Positions 34,167 to 43,849 of a DNA stretch of 64,000 bases are shown here, piece after piece. Below the pieces are notes generated by a model, which did not search any database, was not told the DNA's origin, and saw only the letters and a program-made list of their open reading frames with translations. The stretch's first letter is position 1, and each line of letters starts with the position of its first letter. The translations under genes were made by a program, and so were the position numbers. The DNA is from Novosphingobium sp. (GTDB taxonomy: Bacteria > Pseudomonadota > Alphaproteobacteria > Sphingomonadales > Sphingomonadaceae): NCBI GenBank assembly GCA_024236215.1, contig JACKKX010000002.1, forward strand, positions 1 through 64,000, written 5' to 3'.

Positions 34167-35066
34167 TTGCCCCACGGCTGGATCATTCTCGATAAACCGC
34201 ACGGCCTGGGCAGCACTCAGGCCGTGGCGGCGGTGAAGCGCAACCTGCGTCAGGGCGGCCACGGCAAGGTCAAGGTCGGTCACGGCGGTACGCTCGATCC
34301 GCTCGCGACCGGCGTGCTGCCGATCGCGCTGGGCGAGGCAACCAAGCTCGCGGGGCGGATGCTCGATGCGAGCAAGGTCTACACCTTCACCGTGGCCTTC
34401 GGGGAAGAGACGGATACGCTCGATCTTGAAGGCAAGGTGATTGCCACCAGTGATGCGCGGCCGACACGAAGCGAGATCGAGGCTGTCCTGCCGTGCTTTA
34501 CCGGCCCGATCGAACAGGTGCCGCCGGCCTATTCGGCGCTGATGGTCGATGGCGAGCGGGCCTATGACCGCGCCCGGGCGGGCGAGGCGGTAGAGCTGAA
34601 GGCACGGCAGGTAACGGTCCATTCGCTGCGCCTCGATGCGGCCGACAGGGAAGCCGCAACCTTCACCGCCCACGTCTCGAAGGGCACCTATATCCGTAGC
34701 CTCGCGCGCGACATCGCCCAGGCGCTGCGCACGGTGGGCCATGTCACCATGCTGCGCCGGTTGAAGACCGGGCCGTTCGACCTCGAAGCGGCGATTTCGC
34801 TGGACATTCTGAACGAAGTGGGTAAGGGCGCCCCCCTTGAGAACGTACTCTTGCCGCTGGAGGCAGGGCTGGACGACATCCCGGCTCTCGACCTCGGCCC
34901 GGAACAGGCAAGCATGGTCCGACAGGGCCGGGTTCTGACCGGGCTGCCCCCGATGCAAGGGCTTTGCTGGGCGAGGGCGGGCAACAGGCCCGTCGCGCTG
35001 ATGGAGGTTTCCTCCGGCGAGGCCCGCGTGGTCAGGGGTTTCAATCTTCCCGATGTCGCGGAGTAA
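34167..35066 (+). CDS. truB: tRNA pseudouridine(55) synthase
   Basis: This 299-residue TruB makes pseudouridine at position 55 of the T-loop of tRNAs. It has the catalytic-aspartate motif [18 protein letters not shown] (about residues 39-57), [15 protein letters not shown] and [15 protein letters not shown]-type sequence ([14 protein letters not shown]). The TTG at 34167 directly follows the M50 stop; there is no ATG near the conserved N-terminus [13 protein letters not shown]. It is followed by rpsO. Confidence 0.94.
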   Translation: MPHGWIILDKPHGLGSTQAVAAVKRNLRQGGHGKVKVGHGGTLDPLATGVLPIALGEATKLAGRMLDASKVYTFTVAFGEETDTLDLEGKVIATSDARPTRSEIEAVLPCFTGPIEQVPPAYSALMVDGERAYDRARAGEAVELKARQVTVHSLRLDAADREAATFTAHVSKGTYIRSLARDIAQALRTVGHVTMLRRLKTGPFDLEAAISLDILNEVGKGAPLENVLLPLEAGLDDIPALDLGPEQASMVRQGRVLTGLPPMQGLCWARAGNRPVALMEVSSGEARVVRGFNLPDVAE

Positions 35067-35071
35067 ATGAC

Positions 35072-35341
35072 ATGTCGGTTAGCGCCGAAAAGAAGGCAGA
35101 GATCATCAAGGACAACGCACGCGCGGCGGGCGACACCGGATCTCCCGAAGTCCAGGTTGCGATCCTGACCAGCCGCATCAACACGCTGCAGGGCCACTTC
35201 AAGGACCACCACAAGGACAACCACTCGCGCCGGGGCCTACTGACCATGGTCAACAAGCGCCGCAGTCTGCTTGACTATCTCAAGCGCAAGGATGTGGATC
35301 GCTACAACGCGCTGATCGCAAAGCTCGGTCTGCGCAAGTAA
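35072..35341 (+). CDS. rpsO: 30S ribosomal protein S15
   Basis: This 89-residue S15 matches the family: [33 protein letters not shown] and [12 protein letters not shown]. It binds the central domain of 16S rRNA. The start at 35072 gives the usual length. The order truB-rpsO-pnp is widely conserved. A terminator follows within 10 bp. Confidence 0.97.
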   Translation: MSVSAEKKAEIIKDNARAAGDTGSPEVQVAILTSRINTLQGHFKDHHKDNHSRRGLLTMVNKRRSLLDYLKRKDVDRYNALIAKLGLRK

Positions 35342-35350
35342 CCAAAGCGG

Positions 35351-35375
35351 AGCGGCCCCCCAGCGGGCCGCTTTT
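35351..35375 (+). terminator. Intrinsic terminator after rpsO
   Basis: The stem AGCGGCCC (35351-35358) and GGGCCGCT (35365-35372) is followed by a T-run, so it ends the truB-rpsO transcript. The pnp gene then begins 138 bp on, in a 172-bp spacer expected to hold its own promoter and leader. Confidence 0.8.
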
Positions 35376-35513
35376 GCTATCCGGGGTCCGTTCGCAATCC
35401 GGCGACGGGCCTCTTCCAAGGGGCGCACAACGGCCCCGCACCGGACCGGGACGGTACTCCCCGGCAGCAAAACCCGCCTGAGCAATAGGGCCACGCGGGC
35501 TGAAGGAAACGAA

Positions 35514-37829
35514 ATGTTCGACGTCAAAACCGTATCGATGGAGTGGGGCGGAAAGACCCTCACCCTGGAAACCGGCCGCATTGCCCGTCAGGCTGACGGC
35601 GCGGTCCTCGCCACCTATGGCGAAACCGTTGTGCTCTGCGCGGTGACCGCCGCCAAGAGCGTCAAGGAAGGGCAGGATTTCTTCCCGCTCACCGTCCATT
35701 ATCAGGAAAAGTTCTTTGCCGCCGGGCGCATCCCAGGCGGCTTCTTCAAGCGTGAGCGCGGCGCGACCGAAAAGGAAACCCTGGTTTCCCGCCTGATCGA
35801 CCGTCCGGTCCGGCCGCTGTTCCCCGAAGGTTTCTATAACGAAATCAACGTAATCGCCCAGGTTCTGAGCTTCGATGGCGAATGCGAACCCGATGTGCTG
35901 GCGATGATCGCCGCCTCGGCCGCGCTGACCATTTCGGGCGTGCCATTCATGGGCCCGATCGGCGCCTGCCGGGTGGGCTACAAGGATGGCGAATACCTCC
36001 TCAACCCCAAGCAGGACGTGGCGATCGGCGAGGGCGAGCTCGATCTGGTTGTTGCCGCCACCGGCAATGCCGTGATGATGGTCGAATCCGAAGCCAAGGA
36101 GCTTTCGGAAGAAGTCATGCTCGGCGCCGTGATGTTCGCGCACGATGAGTGCAAGAAGGTCTGCAACCTGATCATCGATCTGGCCGAAAAGGCCGCCAAG
36201 GATCCCTGGGAAGTTGCCGCCAGCGACAATTCGGCGATCAAGGACCAGCTCAAGAAGCTGATCGGCAAGGACGTTGCCGCGGCCTACAAGCTGACCGACA
36301 AGTCAGCCCGCTCGAACGCGCTCAATGCCGCGCGCGACAAGGCCAAGGAAGCCTTCGCCGGCGAGGATGCCCAGACCCAGATGGTCGCGATCAAGACCAT
36401 GAAGAAGGTCGAGGCCGACATCGTGCGCGGCGCGATCCTCAAGGACGGCACCCGTATCGACGGGCGCAAGGTCGATCAGGTCCGCCCGATCGAATCGATG
36501 GTCGGCTTCCTGCCGCGCACCCACGGCTCGGCGCTGTTCACCCGCGGTGAAACCCAGTCGATCTGCACCACCACCCTTGGCACCAAGGATGCGGAGCAGA
36601 TGATCGACGGGCTGGAAGGCCTCTCCTATTCCAGCTTCATGCTGCACTACAACTTCCCGCCCTATTCGGTCGGCGAAGTGGGCCGCTTCGGCGCTCCCAG
36701 CCGCCGCGATACCGGCCACGGCAAGCTGGCCTGGCGAGCGCTGCAGGCGGTGCTGCCCAAGAAGGAAGACTTCCCCTACACGATCCGCGTGGTCTCGGAC
36801 ATCACCGAGTCCAACGGTTCCTCCTCGATGGCCACCGTCTGCGGCGGTTCGCTCTCGATGATGGACGCGGGCGTGCCGATCACGCGGCCCGTTTCGGGCA
36901 TCGCGATGGGCCTGATCCTCGAAGGCGACGAATTCACCGTGCTGTCCGACATCCTGGGTGACGAAGATCATCTGGGCGACATGGACTTCAAGGTGGCCGG
37001 AACCAGCGAAGGCATCACCACGATGCAGATGGACATCAAGGTTGCCGGGATCACCAAGGAAATCTTCGAGGCCGCGCTGCAGCAGGCCAAGGGCGGCCGC
37101 GCCCACATCCTGGGTGAGATGACCAAGGCCCTGGGCACCGCCCGGACCGAGCTTTCGGCCCATGCCCCGCGGATCGAGACGATCCAGATCGACAAGTCGA
37201 AGATCCGCGACGTGATCGGCACCGGCGGCAAGGTGATCCGCGAGATCGTCGCCGAAACCGGCGCAAAGGTCGACATCGACGACGAAGGCGTGATCAAGAT
37301 CTCGTCGAGCGATCTCAGCCAGATCGAAGCCGCGAAGAAGTGGATCCTCGGCATCGTCGAGGAACCCGAGGTTGGCAAGATCTATGACGGCAAGGTTGTT
37401 ACCATAGTCGATTTCGGCGCCTTCGTGAACTTCATGGGCGGCAAGGACGGCCTCGTCCACGTCAGCGAAATGAAGAACGAGCGCGTGGAAAAGCCCACCG
37501 ACGTCGTTTCCGAGGGCCAGGCCGTGAAGGTCAAGGTTCTGGAAATCGATCCGCGCGGCAAGGTCCGCCTGTCGATGCGCGTCGTCGATCAGGAAACCGG
37601 TGCCGAGCTGGAAGACACCCGCCCGCCGCGCGAGCCGCGCGGTGACCGGGGCGATCGTGGCGACCGCCGCGGCCCCAGGGGCGACCGGGGTGGAGATCGC
37701 GGTCCGCGCCGTGACGATCGCGGCCCCCGCCGGGACCGCGACGATCGTGGTCCGCGGCGTGAGCGCAGCGATCGCGATGACGGTCCGGCGCCCGATCACG
37801 TCCCCGCGTTCCTCAAGGGCGACGACTAG
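35514..37829 (+). CDS. pnp: Polyribonucleotide nucleotidyltransferase (PNPase)
   Basis: This 771-residue 3'-5' phosphorolytic exoribonuclease has two RNase PH domains ([51 protein letters not shown]), a KH domain ([15 protein letters not shown]) and an S1 domain ([25 protein letters not shown]). After S1 comes a tail of about 55 residues built from GDRGDR and GPRRDRDD-type repeats, probably disordered and RNA-binding. It trims and degrades RNA as part of the degradosome. Confidence 0.97.
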   Translation: MFDVKTVSMEWGGKTLTLETGRIARQADGAVLATYGETVVLCAVTAAKSVKEGQDFFPLTVHYQEKFFAAGRIPGGFFKRERGATEKETLVSRLIDRPVRPLFPEGFYNEINVIAQVLSFDGECEPDVLAMIAASAALTISGVPFMGPIGACRVGYKDGEYLLNPKQDVAIGEGELDLVVAATGNAVMMVESEAKELSEEVMLGAVMFAHDECKKVCNLIIDLAEKAAKDPWEVAASDNSAIKDQLKKLIGKDVAAAYKLTDKSARSNALNAARDKAKEAFAGEDAQTQMVAIKTMKKVEADIVRGAILKDGTRIDGRKVDQVRPIESMVGFLPRTHGSALFTRGETQSICTTTLGTKDAEQMIDGLEGLSYSSFMLHYNFPPYSVGEVGRFGAPSRRDTGHGKLAWRALQAVLPKKEDFPYTIRVVSDITESNGSSSMATVCGGSLSMMDAGVPITRPVSGIAMGLILEGDEFTVLSDILGDEDHLGDMDFKVAGTSEGITTMQMDIKVAGITKEIFEAALQQAKGGRAHILGEMTKALGTARTELSAHAPRIETIQIDKSKIRDVIGTGGKVIREIVAETGAKVDIDDEGVIKISSSDLSQIEAAKKWILGIVEEPEVGKIYDGKVVTIVDFGAFVNFMGGKDGLVHVSEMKNERVEKPTDVVSEGQAVKVKVLEIDPRGKVRLSMRVVDQETGAELEDTRPPREPRGDRGDRGDRRGPRGDRGGDRGPRRDDRGPRRDRDDRGPRRERSDRDDGPAPDHVPAFLKGDD

Positions 37830-37856
37830 CACCGGAACGGTCATTGGCCGGAACAG

Positions 37857-37896
37857 GGGCCGCGCGGGGGTAACCTCGCGCGGCCCTTGCCTTTTT
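37857..37896 (+). terminator. Intrinsic terminator after pnp
   Basis: A perfect 10-bp stem GGGCCGCGCG (37857-37866) and CGCGCGGCCC (37877-37886) is followed by TTGCCTTTTT. Confidence 0.85.
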
Positions 37897-37984
37897 GACG
37901 GCCAGACATTTGGCACTTGCCAACCGGCATGGTTCAAACGCACTTTCGGCCAGTTGCGCGTCCCACCGAGCAGAGTCGTCAAAC

Positions 37985-40288
37985 ATGAAGTTCAAGCCTT
38001 TGCATGCCCTGGCCGGAGCCGGTCTGGCCGCGATTTCGACCTATGCCTGGGCCTGCACCGATTTCGGCTGCTCGCCCAACTGGACCCTGTCCGCGTCCGG
38101 GCCGGGCTGCGCCAGTCTGGCGGTGCTCGCCCCTGGTAATGACAGCCGCGTCAACCTGCTGCTGATGTTGCGGGCCAAGGCCGGGCTGAAGATGCCTTCC
38201 GGCGCCTATCCACAGCACGATTACGATACCCAGGCTTTCGGCCATACCTTCATCGACTGGGGGCTGCTCAAAAATGGTCTGTTTCCACAGCCCGCCGAAG
38301 TCGACTACGATCCCGACGCTCCCGTGCCGCCGAGCGGGGCGACCCTGGCCTTCCTCGCCGCACTCGATCAGGCCAGGAACCTGCCCGCCGCCGAGCGGCA
38401 GGCGCTTGGCGATTTGCGCAAGGCGCTCGACGGCTATGACCACGGGCTGAGCGAATGGCAGAACAGGAAGCGCTGGGCCGACGAAGGTGCGGCCTATGGC
38501 GCCGCGCGAGAAGCGGCCGAAGCTGCAGCTGCTGCCGCTGCCGCCGGGTCAGAGAGTCCTGCCAGCGATCCCTCCTATGCAGAGGCAACCGCATCCGCGA
38601 GCCTCGATGCGCCGGGCCCGGAGCCGGTCAAGCCGAGCTTCGACATTCCGGTCACCAGTGCCACCGGCCGGGCCTATCTCGCCTACCTTAAGGCCGCCGA
38701 TGCCTTCAACGCCGAAAAGTGGGATGAAGCCCGCACCGGTTTTGCCGCGCTGGGCAAGGCGCCCGATCCGTGGCTGCGCGAGGTTTCGACCTATCTGATC
38801 GGGCGCACCCTGCTGCGCCAGGCACTGGCCGAGAGTTATGAGGCCGACGGTTGGAGCGAGCAGCTCGACAAGATCGACAAGTCGCGGGTCGAAGCGGGCG
38901 AGACGGCGCTGGCGGCCTATCTCAAGGCTTTCCCGCAGGGCACCTTCGCGGCTTCGGCGCGCGGGCTTCAGCGCCGCGCGCTGTGGCTCAAGGGCGACAG
39001 AGACGGGCTTGCAAAGGCCTATGCAGCTTTGCTTGGCGCAACCGACGCGGCCAGTGAGGATGCCCTGGCGCTGGTCGAAGAGATCGACAACAAGCTGCTG
39101 TTCTATCCGGGGCGCGATCCTGCCGCGCAGGGGCCGCTGCTGCTGGCAACGCTCGATCTGGTGCGGATGCGCAACTGGACCGAGACGGAATACAATTATG
39201 ACGAGGATACCGGCAAGACCACCGAGAAGCCGGTCAAGGTAGAGGCTAGGATCACCCAGGCCGAGATCGAAGCCCAGGCCCAGGCTTTTGCCGCAGAGCC
39301 AGCGCTCTACGGTCTGATTCAGGCGAGCTATGCCTACTATGTGGCGCGGGATTATCGCAAGGTGCTGGCGCTGATCCCCGACGATGCGCGGCGCAGCGCC
39401 TACGATACCGTTGGGCTCAGCCGTCAGGTGCTACGCGGCAATGCCCTGGCCGCGCTGGGGGATCGCAACGAGGAAGGCTTCTGGCGCGAGTTGCTGGGCG
39501 GGGCCACAGACAAGTGGCAGCGCCCGGCGATCGAGTTGGGCCTGGCGATGGCGATGGAGCGCAAGGGCAAGGTGGCCGAGGCGCTGGGGCGCGCATCGCC
39601 GCTTGAAGACGTGATGGTGCGCAAGGTGCTGCTGACCCATTCGGCCGGGGCGGATACCCTGCGCGATGTCGCCACCAACTCCGCGCGCCCTCAGGAGGAA
39701 CGCGACGCTGCGCTGTTCGCCCTGCTTTACAAGCAACTGACCCGCGGCGACTATGCCGGGTTTGTCGCCAACCGCCCGCTGGTGCGCAAGGATGCCGATA
39801 CCGATTCCGGACTGTGGGGCTTCATCGATCAGGAGCAGATTCCGCTCGGGCTGTTCAGCAAGGGGCGCTGGTCGGACGGCTATGCCTGCCCCGATATCAC
39901 CCAGACCGCGCGCAAGCTTGCCGCCGCACCGCAGGATCCCTCGGCGCGGCTGTGTCTGGGAGATTTCTTGCGGCTCAACGGGTTCGACGGCTTTGCCGCG
40001 CTCGATGACGATCCGGGCAAGGGCGAACTTGGCGGGATGGCACGCGATTTCAAGGGCAGGCCTCTGGCGCGGGGAACCATCTATGAGGGGCTGATCGCCA
40101 ACAAGGCCATCCCGGCCAACGAACGCGCCTATGCGCTTTACCGCATGGTGCGTTGCTATGCCCCCTCGGGCAACAACGGCTGCGGCGGCAACGATGTCGA
40201 GGTTGCGCAGCGCAAGGCCTGGTTCCAGCAGCTCAAGCGCGAGTATCCCAAGAGCGTCTGGGCACGGAAGCTGGAATACTATTGGTAG
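37985..40288 (+). CDS. Large secreted protein with helical repeats, partner of the DUF3142 gene
   Basis: This 767-residue protein starts with a signal-like segment (residues 1-23, ending STYAWAC) with four early cysteines. If Cys23 were lipidated the lipobox would be atypical, so a cleaved signal is as likely. The remainder is Ala/Leu-rich and probably helical solenoid (TPR-like), with an insertion rich in Ala around residue 180. No catalytic motif was found. It is translationally coupled to the DUF3142 lipoprotein gene, so the two probably act together in the envelope. Confidence 0.75.
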   Translation: MKFKPLHALAGAGLAAISTYAWACTDFGCSPNWTLSASGPGCASLAVLAPGNDSRVNLLLMLRAKAGLKMPSGAYPQHDYDTQAFGHTFIDWGLLKNGLFPQPAEVDYDPDAPVPPSGATLAFLAALDQARNLPAAERQALGDLRKALDGYDHGLSEWQNRKRWADEGAAYGAAREAAEAAAAAAAAGSESPASDPSYAEATASASLDAPGPEPVKPSFDIPVTSATGRAYLAYLKAADAFNAEKWDEARTGFAALGKAPDPWLREVSTYLIGRTLLRQALAESYEADGWSEQLDKIDKSRVEAGETALAAYLKAFPQGTFAASARGLQRRALWLKGDRDGLAKAYAALLGATDAASEDALALVEEIDNKLLFYPGRDPAAQGPLLLATLDLVRMRNWTETEYNYDEDTGKTTEKPVKVEARITQAEIEAQAQAFAAEPALYGLIQASYAYYVARDYRKVLALIPDDARRSAYDTVGLSRQVLRGNALAALGDRNEEGFWRELLGGATDKWQRPAIELGLAMAMERKGKVAEALGRASPLEDVMVRKVLLTHSAGADTLRDVATNSARPQEERDAALFALLYKQLTRGDYAGFVANRPLVRKDADTDSGLWGFIDQEQIPLGLFSKGRWSDGYACPDITQTARKLAAAPQDPSARLCLGDFLRLNGFDGFAALDDDPGKGELGGMARDFKGRPLARGTIYEGLIANKAIPANERAYALYRMVRCYAPSGNNGCGGNDVEVAQRKAWFQQLKREYPKSVWARKLEYYW

Positions 40289-40995
40289 GGCGGGGGATCA
40301 TTGCGGCGCTGCTCGGCGCGCTGCTTGTTTCGGCTTGCGGTGACAAGGAATCCGGGCGGGTCGATCCCGCGGACCATGCGGCGTTCTACCTGTGGGCCGG
40401 GGTCAGGCCGGGGCCGGAGGTCGCCAGGGCGAGCGAACTCTACATCCTCGATGGCGAGGTGCGCCGGAATGGGGAAAGGCTTGTCGCGCTCCACCCGCAA
40501 GCGCCGCGCCTTGCGGACAAACGCCTGTGGCTGGTGGTGCGCACCCAGACGCTGGAATGGAACCCGGCAGTACGTAGCGTGATCCTGCGCGACCTCGCAC
40601 ATTGGGCGGCGGCCAGCCCTGGTCTGCAAGGGCTACAAGTCGACTTCGATGCCGCGACCGCGCACCTCGATGACTATGCGGCGTTTCTCAGGGAATTGCG
40701 GGCAGTGCTTCCGCCGCGCTACCGCCTTTCGATCACCGGGCTGATGGACTGGAGCGCCAATGCCGATCCGACCGTGCTGGCGAGGCTCAAGGGCACGGTC
40801 GATGAGGTGGTGGTGCAAAGCTATCAGGGCCGCACGACGATCCCGGGCTATGAGCGCTATCTTGAACGCCTCGCGCGTGTCCCGGTGCCGCACAAGGTCG
40901 CGCTGGTCGAAGGGGGCGCGTGGCGGGAGCCAGCCGCGCTCCGTTCCGATCCGCTGTTTCGGGGCTATGTGGTGTTCCTGTTGAACCCCAGCTAG
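40282..40995 (+). CDS. DUF3142 domain lipoprotein
   Basis: This 237-residue protein has a lipoprotein signal (ALLVSAC lipobox) and a DUF3142 domain resembling a TIM-barrel glycosidase fold: LYILDGEVRR, GLQVDFDAAT, YRLSITGLMDWS, VVVQSYQGRTT. The DFDA pair is a candidate for acidic catalytic residues. No ATG precedes the signal; TTG at 40282 is chosen because it overlaps the preceding gene by 7 nt. It overlaps the convergent GGDEF gene by 4 nt. Confidence 0.82.
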   Translation: MVGRGIIAALLGALLVSACGDKESGRVDPADHAAFYLWAGVRPGPEVARASELYILDGEVRRNGERLVALHPQAPRLADKRLWLVVRTQTLEWNPAVRSVILRDLAHWAAASPGLQGLQVDFDAATAHLDDYAAFLRELRAVLPPRYRLSITGLMDWSANADPTVLARLKGTVDEVVVQSYQGRTTIPGYERYLERLARVPVPHKVALVEGGAWREPAALRSDPLFRGYVVFLLNPS

Positions 40996-42155
40996 GCGGC
41001 GGCAAGCGGCATCATCAGGTCTTCGGCTCCAGCCACCAGGATGCGGTTGCGACCCTGCTGTTTGGCGCGGTAGAGCGCGGCGTCGGCGGCCCTCAGCGCG
41101 GCGCGGCGGTCGGGGAAGGCAAAGGCATCTGCCACCCCGCCCGAAAAGGTGATCTGGCCAAAGGGCACATCGGTCGCCCGGTTGACCAGCCTACGCTCGG
41201 CGAGCTGCTCGCGCAGTTGGTCGAGCCGGGTGCGCGCTTCCTCCACCGGCATATCGCGCAGCAGCACCACGAATTCCTCGCCGCCGTGGCGCGAGACGTG
41301 GCAGCGATCGTTCGAGATCCGCGAAAGGCATTCGGCCACCACCTTGAGCACCCGGTCGCCGGCTTCGTGACCGTGGCTGTCGTTGATCCGCTTGAAATTA
41401 TCGATATCGCAGAACGCGACGCAGAGCTGCTCGGCGGCGGCGCGGGCCTGGCGGTATTCCTCTTCGAAACGGGCTTCAAAAGCGCGTCGGTTAGGCAATC
41501 CGGTCAGCGCATCTTCCTCGGCGGAGCGGCGGGCTTCCTCGAGCCTGCGTTTGAGGCTGCGGGTCTGGGCCTCGCTGCGCTGCATCTGCTTTTCTATTTC
41601 GCGGGTGCGTTTGAGCATCACCTTGGCGATCGTCGCCAGCTCGGAGATCACTTCGCCGGCAAGATTGACCTGCTCGAGTTCGCTGACGTGCTCCTCCAGC
41701 GCCGAGTGGTAATCGCTGGTCGCCTTGTGCGCATCCTGGCTGGTGCGGCCGAACTCGTCGATACTGGTCTCGAGGCGCTCCATCAGCTGTGAGAGCTGGG
41801 CCAGGTCGTCGCCCTGGCCGTGGCGCGCCGCGATCTCGTCCAGCCATTCGGCGGTGACCGGCTTGCGTGCCTGGACCTGGCGGTCGATCAGCCGGGCAAG
41901 CTGGGGTTCCTCGCCGGACAGGTAGCCGTGGGCGATCGCCAGCGATTGTCCGGTCAGCTCAAGCTGGTGGGTCGCCAGAAACGTCCCGATTTCTTCAAGC
42001 TGGCGCCGCCGCGCGGTATCGCGCCGGTCGGTCCGGGGCGGTTCCGCCAGCGTTTCGGGGAGGGGCATTGGCTCGGCCCCGGCGCGATTGCCAAAACCAA
42101 GCCAGCCGAGCAGGCCGCTGCGATTGCGGCCAAGCGAGGGATCATGCGCAGTCAT
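40992..42155 (-). CDS. Soluble GGDEF diguanylate cyclase
   Basis: This 387-residue protein has no membrane segment. Residues 45-215 are helical, with a coiled coil (KRTREIEKQMQRSEAQTRSLKRR) leading into the GGDEF domain (DALTGLPNRRAFEARF) and active-site RHGGEEF. The four residues at the usual inhibitory site are NDRC rather than RxxD, so product inhibition through that site is unlikely. The N-terminal helical part probably senses a signal or promotes dimerisation. No regulator is adjacent. Confidence 0.92.
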   Translation of the reverse strand: MTAHDPSLGRNRSGLLGWLGFGNRAGAEPMPLPETLAEPPRTDRRDTARRRQLEEIGTFLATHQLELTGQSLAIAHGYLSGEEPQLARLIDRQVQARKPVTAEWLDEIAARHGQGDDLAQLSQLMERLETSIDEFGRTSQDAHKATSDYHSALEEHVSELEQVNLAGEVISELATIAKVMLKRTREIEKQMQRSEAQTRSLKRRLEEARRSAEEDALTGLPNRRAFEARFEEEYRQARAAAEQLCVAFCDIDNFKRINDSHGHEAGDRVLKVVAECLSRISNDRCHVSRHGGEEFVVLLRDMPVEEARTRLDQLREQLAERRLVNRATDVPFGQITFSGGVADAFAFPDRRAALRAADAALYRAKQQGRNRILVAGAEDLMMPLAAA

Positions 42156-42211
42156 GCCATGGTTAACGGCAGACTATCGCCTGGGTTAAGCCCCAGGCAG
42201 AGAAATTCCGC

Positions 42212-42871
42212 TCAGCGCACCCGGGGGCCGCCGAAAGGCAGCGGCGGGGGAGGGCGCCGGTGGCCGCGCGGAAGCTGCGCTTGATAGGCGCGCCCGCAGT
42301 GCTCGACGCAATAGGGGAAGCCGGGGTTCACCTTCTCGCCGCAGAAGTGGAAATCGGGTTCGCCAGGATGGCCCATCGGCCAGCGGCAGATCCGATCGTT
42401 GAGATCGAGCAGGCTGGTCTTGTCCGCCACCTCGGCGCTGGGCTTGGCCGGAACCAGGCGGCGCGGCGGGGCCGGCGGGATCGGGGCCTGCTGATCGCCC
42501 GGGCCCTGACGCAGGAAGCCGCCAGGGCCGACCGAGACGATCCGCGGCTGCGGCGGGGATGCGGGAGCCGCATCCGTCGTGGGCGCGGCAGAAGGCGCTG
42601 CTGCCGGACGCGGCGCGGGCGCGGCGCGCGAAGCCGGCTGGGCTGCGCGCGGTGCGGCTTCGGCCTTGGGGGCCTTGGCCGGAGCGGGGGCAGGAGCCTC
42701 CTTCTCGTTGGGCTTGACCGGAGAGGGCCGTGCCTTGAGGCCCAGGCGGTGCGCCTTGCCGATCACGGCGTTGCGGCTCACCCCGCCAAGCTCGTCCGCG
42801 ATCTGGCTGGCGGTGGCGCCGCCTTCCCACATCTTGGTCAGCTTTTCGATCCGTTCGTCGGTCCAGCTCAT
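42212..42871 (-). CDS. gcrA: GcrA cell cycle regulator
   Basis: This 219-residue protein has the N-terminal GcrA DNA-binding domain (SWTDERIEKLTKMWEGGATA and SRNAVIGKAHRLGL), a long Pro/Ala linker (about residues 50-140), and a C-terminal region with CRWPMGHPGEPDFHFCG, which binds sigma-70 domain 2 in Caulobacter. GcrA with the CcrM methylase drives cell-cycle transcription in alphaproteobacteria. The start at 42871 is the conserved MSWTDER. A 7-bp hairpin lies just downstream (42179-42198). Confidence 0.93.
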   Translation of the reverse strand: MSWTDERIEKLTKMWEGGATASQIADELGGVSRNAVIGKAHRLGLKARPSPVKPNEKEAPAPAPAKAPKAEAAPRAAQPASRAAPAPRPAAAPSAAPTTDAAPASPPQPRIVSVGPGGFLRQGPGDQQAPIPPAPPRRLVPAKPSAEVADKTSLLDLNDRICRWPMGHPGEPDFHFCGEKVNPGFPYCVEHCGRAYQAQLPRGHRRPPPPLPFGGPRVR

Positions 42872-42949
42872 CGCCTGTCCACTTTCATTCCTTGGCCGGC
42901 ACGCCGCTCCGGCTTGCCACGCACGCGGCAAGCCGATAGTCGCTGCACC

Positions 42950-43840
42950 ATGGCCGATCAACCTCAAACGCTCTCCGATGCCGCTGCCGCCCGCCCGCCG
43001 CTTGGCGGTTTGGGGCTAGGCAGTTTTCCGGCCCGGGGAGTGCCCCTGATCCACCGGATCAACCGGCTGGGGCTGTGGACCCTCTATATGAAGGAGGTGC
43101 GCCGGTTCTTCAAGGTCCAGACCCAGACGATCTGGGCCCCGGCGATGACCACGCTGCTCTATCTGATGATCTTCACCGTCGCGATGGGACGCGGCGGGCG
43201 CGAGGTGCTGGGCGTGCCCTTTGCCACCTTCGTCGCGCCGGGGCTGATCGTGATGGGGATGATGGGCAATGCCTTCGCCAACACCAGCTTCAACTTCCTG
43301 GCGGGCAAGATCCAGGGGACGATTGTCGACTATCTGATGCCCCCGCTCTCCAATGGCGAGCTGATCCTGGGGCTGATCGGGGCGGCGGTGACCCGCGCGG
43401 TGCTGGTTGGCCTGGCGATCAGCGCGGCGATGCTGCTGTGGCCGGGGGTGAGCCTGGCAGTAGCCCATCCCTGGGCGGTGCTGTGGTTCGGGCTGATGGG
43501 CTCGGTGATGCTGGCGGTCGTCGGGCTGATTACCTCGATCTGGGCGGAAAAGTTCGATCACGCGGCGATGATCACCAACTTCGTGGTCACCCCGCTGACC
43601 ATGCTTTCGGGCACCTTCTACGTGATCCACAACCTTGCGCCGGTTTTCCAGGCGATCAGCCGCGCCAACCCGTTCTTCTACGTCATCAGCGGCTTCCGCT
43701 TCGGTTTCCTGGGCCAGAGCGATATGGGCAGCACCAACGCCGCCGTGTTCAACGGGGCGCTCTACATCGGGGTGCTCAACCTGGTGCTGTGCGGCGCGCT
43801 CTACATTCTGCTGCGCAGCGGTTGGAAGCTCAAGAGCTGA
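42950..43840 (+). CDS. ABC-2 type transporter permease
   Basis: This 296-residue protein has about six membrane helices and an ABC-2 pattern (TLYMKEVRRFFKVQTQTIWAP, GKIQGTIVDYLMPPL, LSGTFYVIHNLAPVFQ, NPFFYVISGFRFG). The last two are typical of the NodJ/YadH-like group. No ATP-binding gene is adjacent, so its ATPase is encoded elsewhere. The start at 42950 lies 78 bp from the divergent gcrA start. Substrate unknown. Confidence 0.9.
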   Translation: MADQPQTLSDAAAARPPLGGLGLGSFPARGVPLIHRINRLGLWTLYMKEVRRFFKVQTQTIWAPAMTTLLYLMIFTVAMGRGGREVLGVPFATFVAPGLIVMGMMGNAFANTSFNFLAGKIQGTIVDYLMPPLSNGELILGLIGAAVTRAVLVGLAISAAMLLWPGVSLAVAHPWAVLWFGLMGSVMLAVVGLITSIWAEKFDHAAMITNFVVTPLTMLSGTFYVIHNLAPVFQAISRANPFFYVISGFRFGFLGQSDMGSTNAAVFNGALYIGVLNLVLCGALYILLRSGWKLKS

Positions 43841-43849
43841 TACTTTAAC

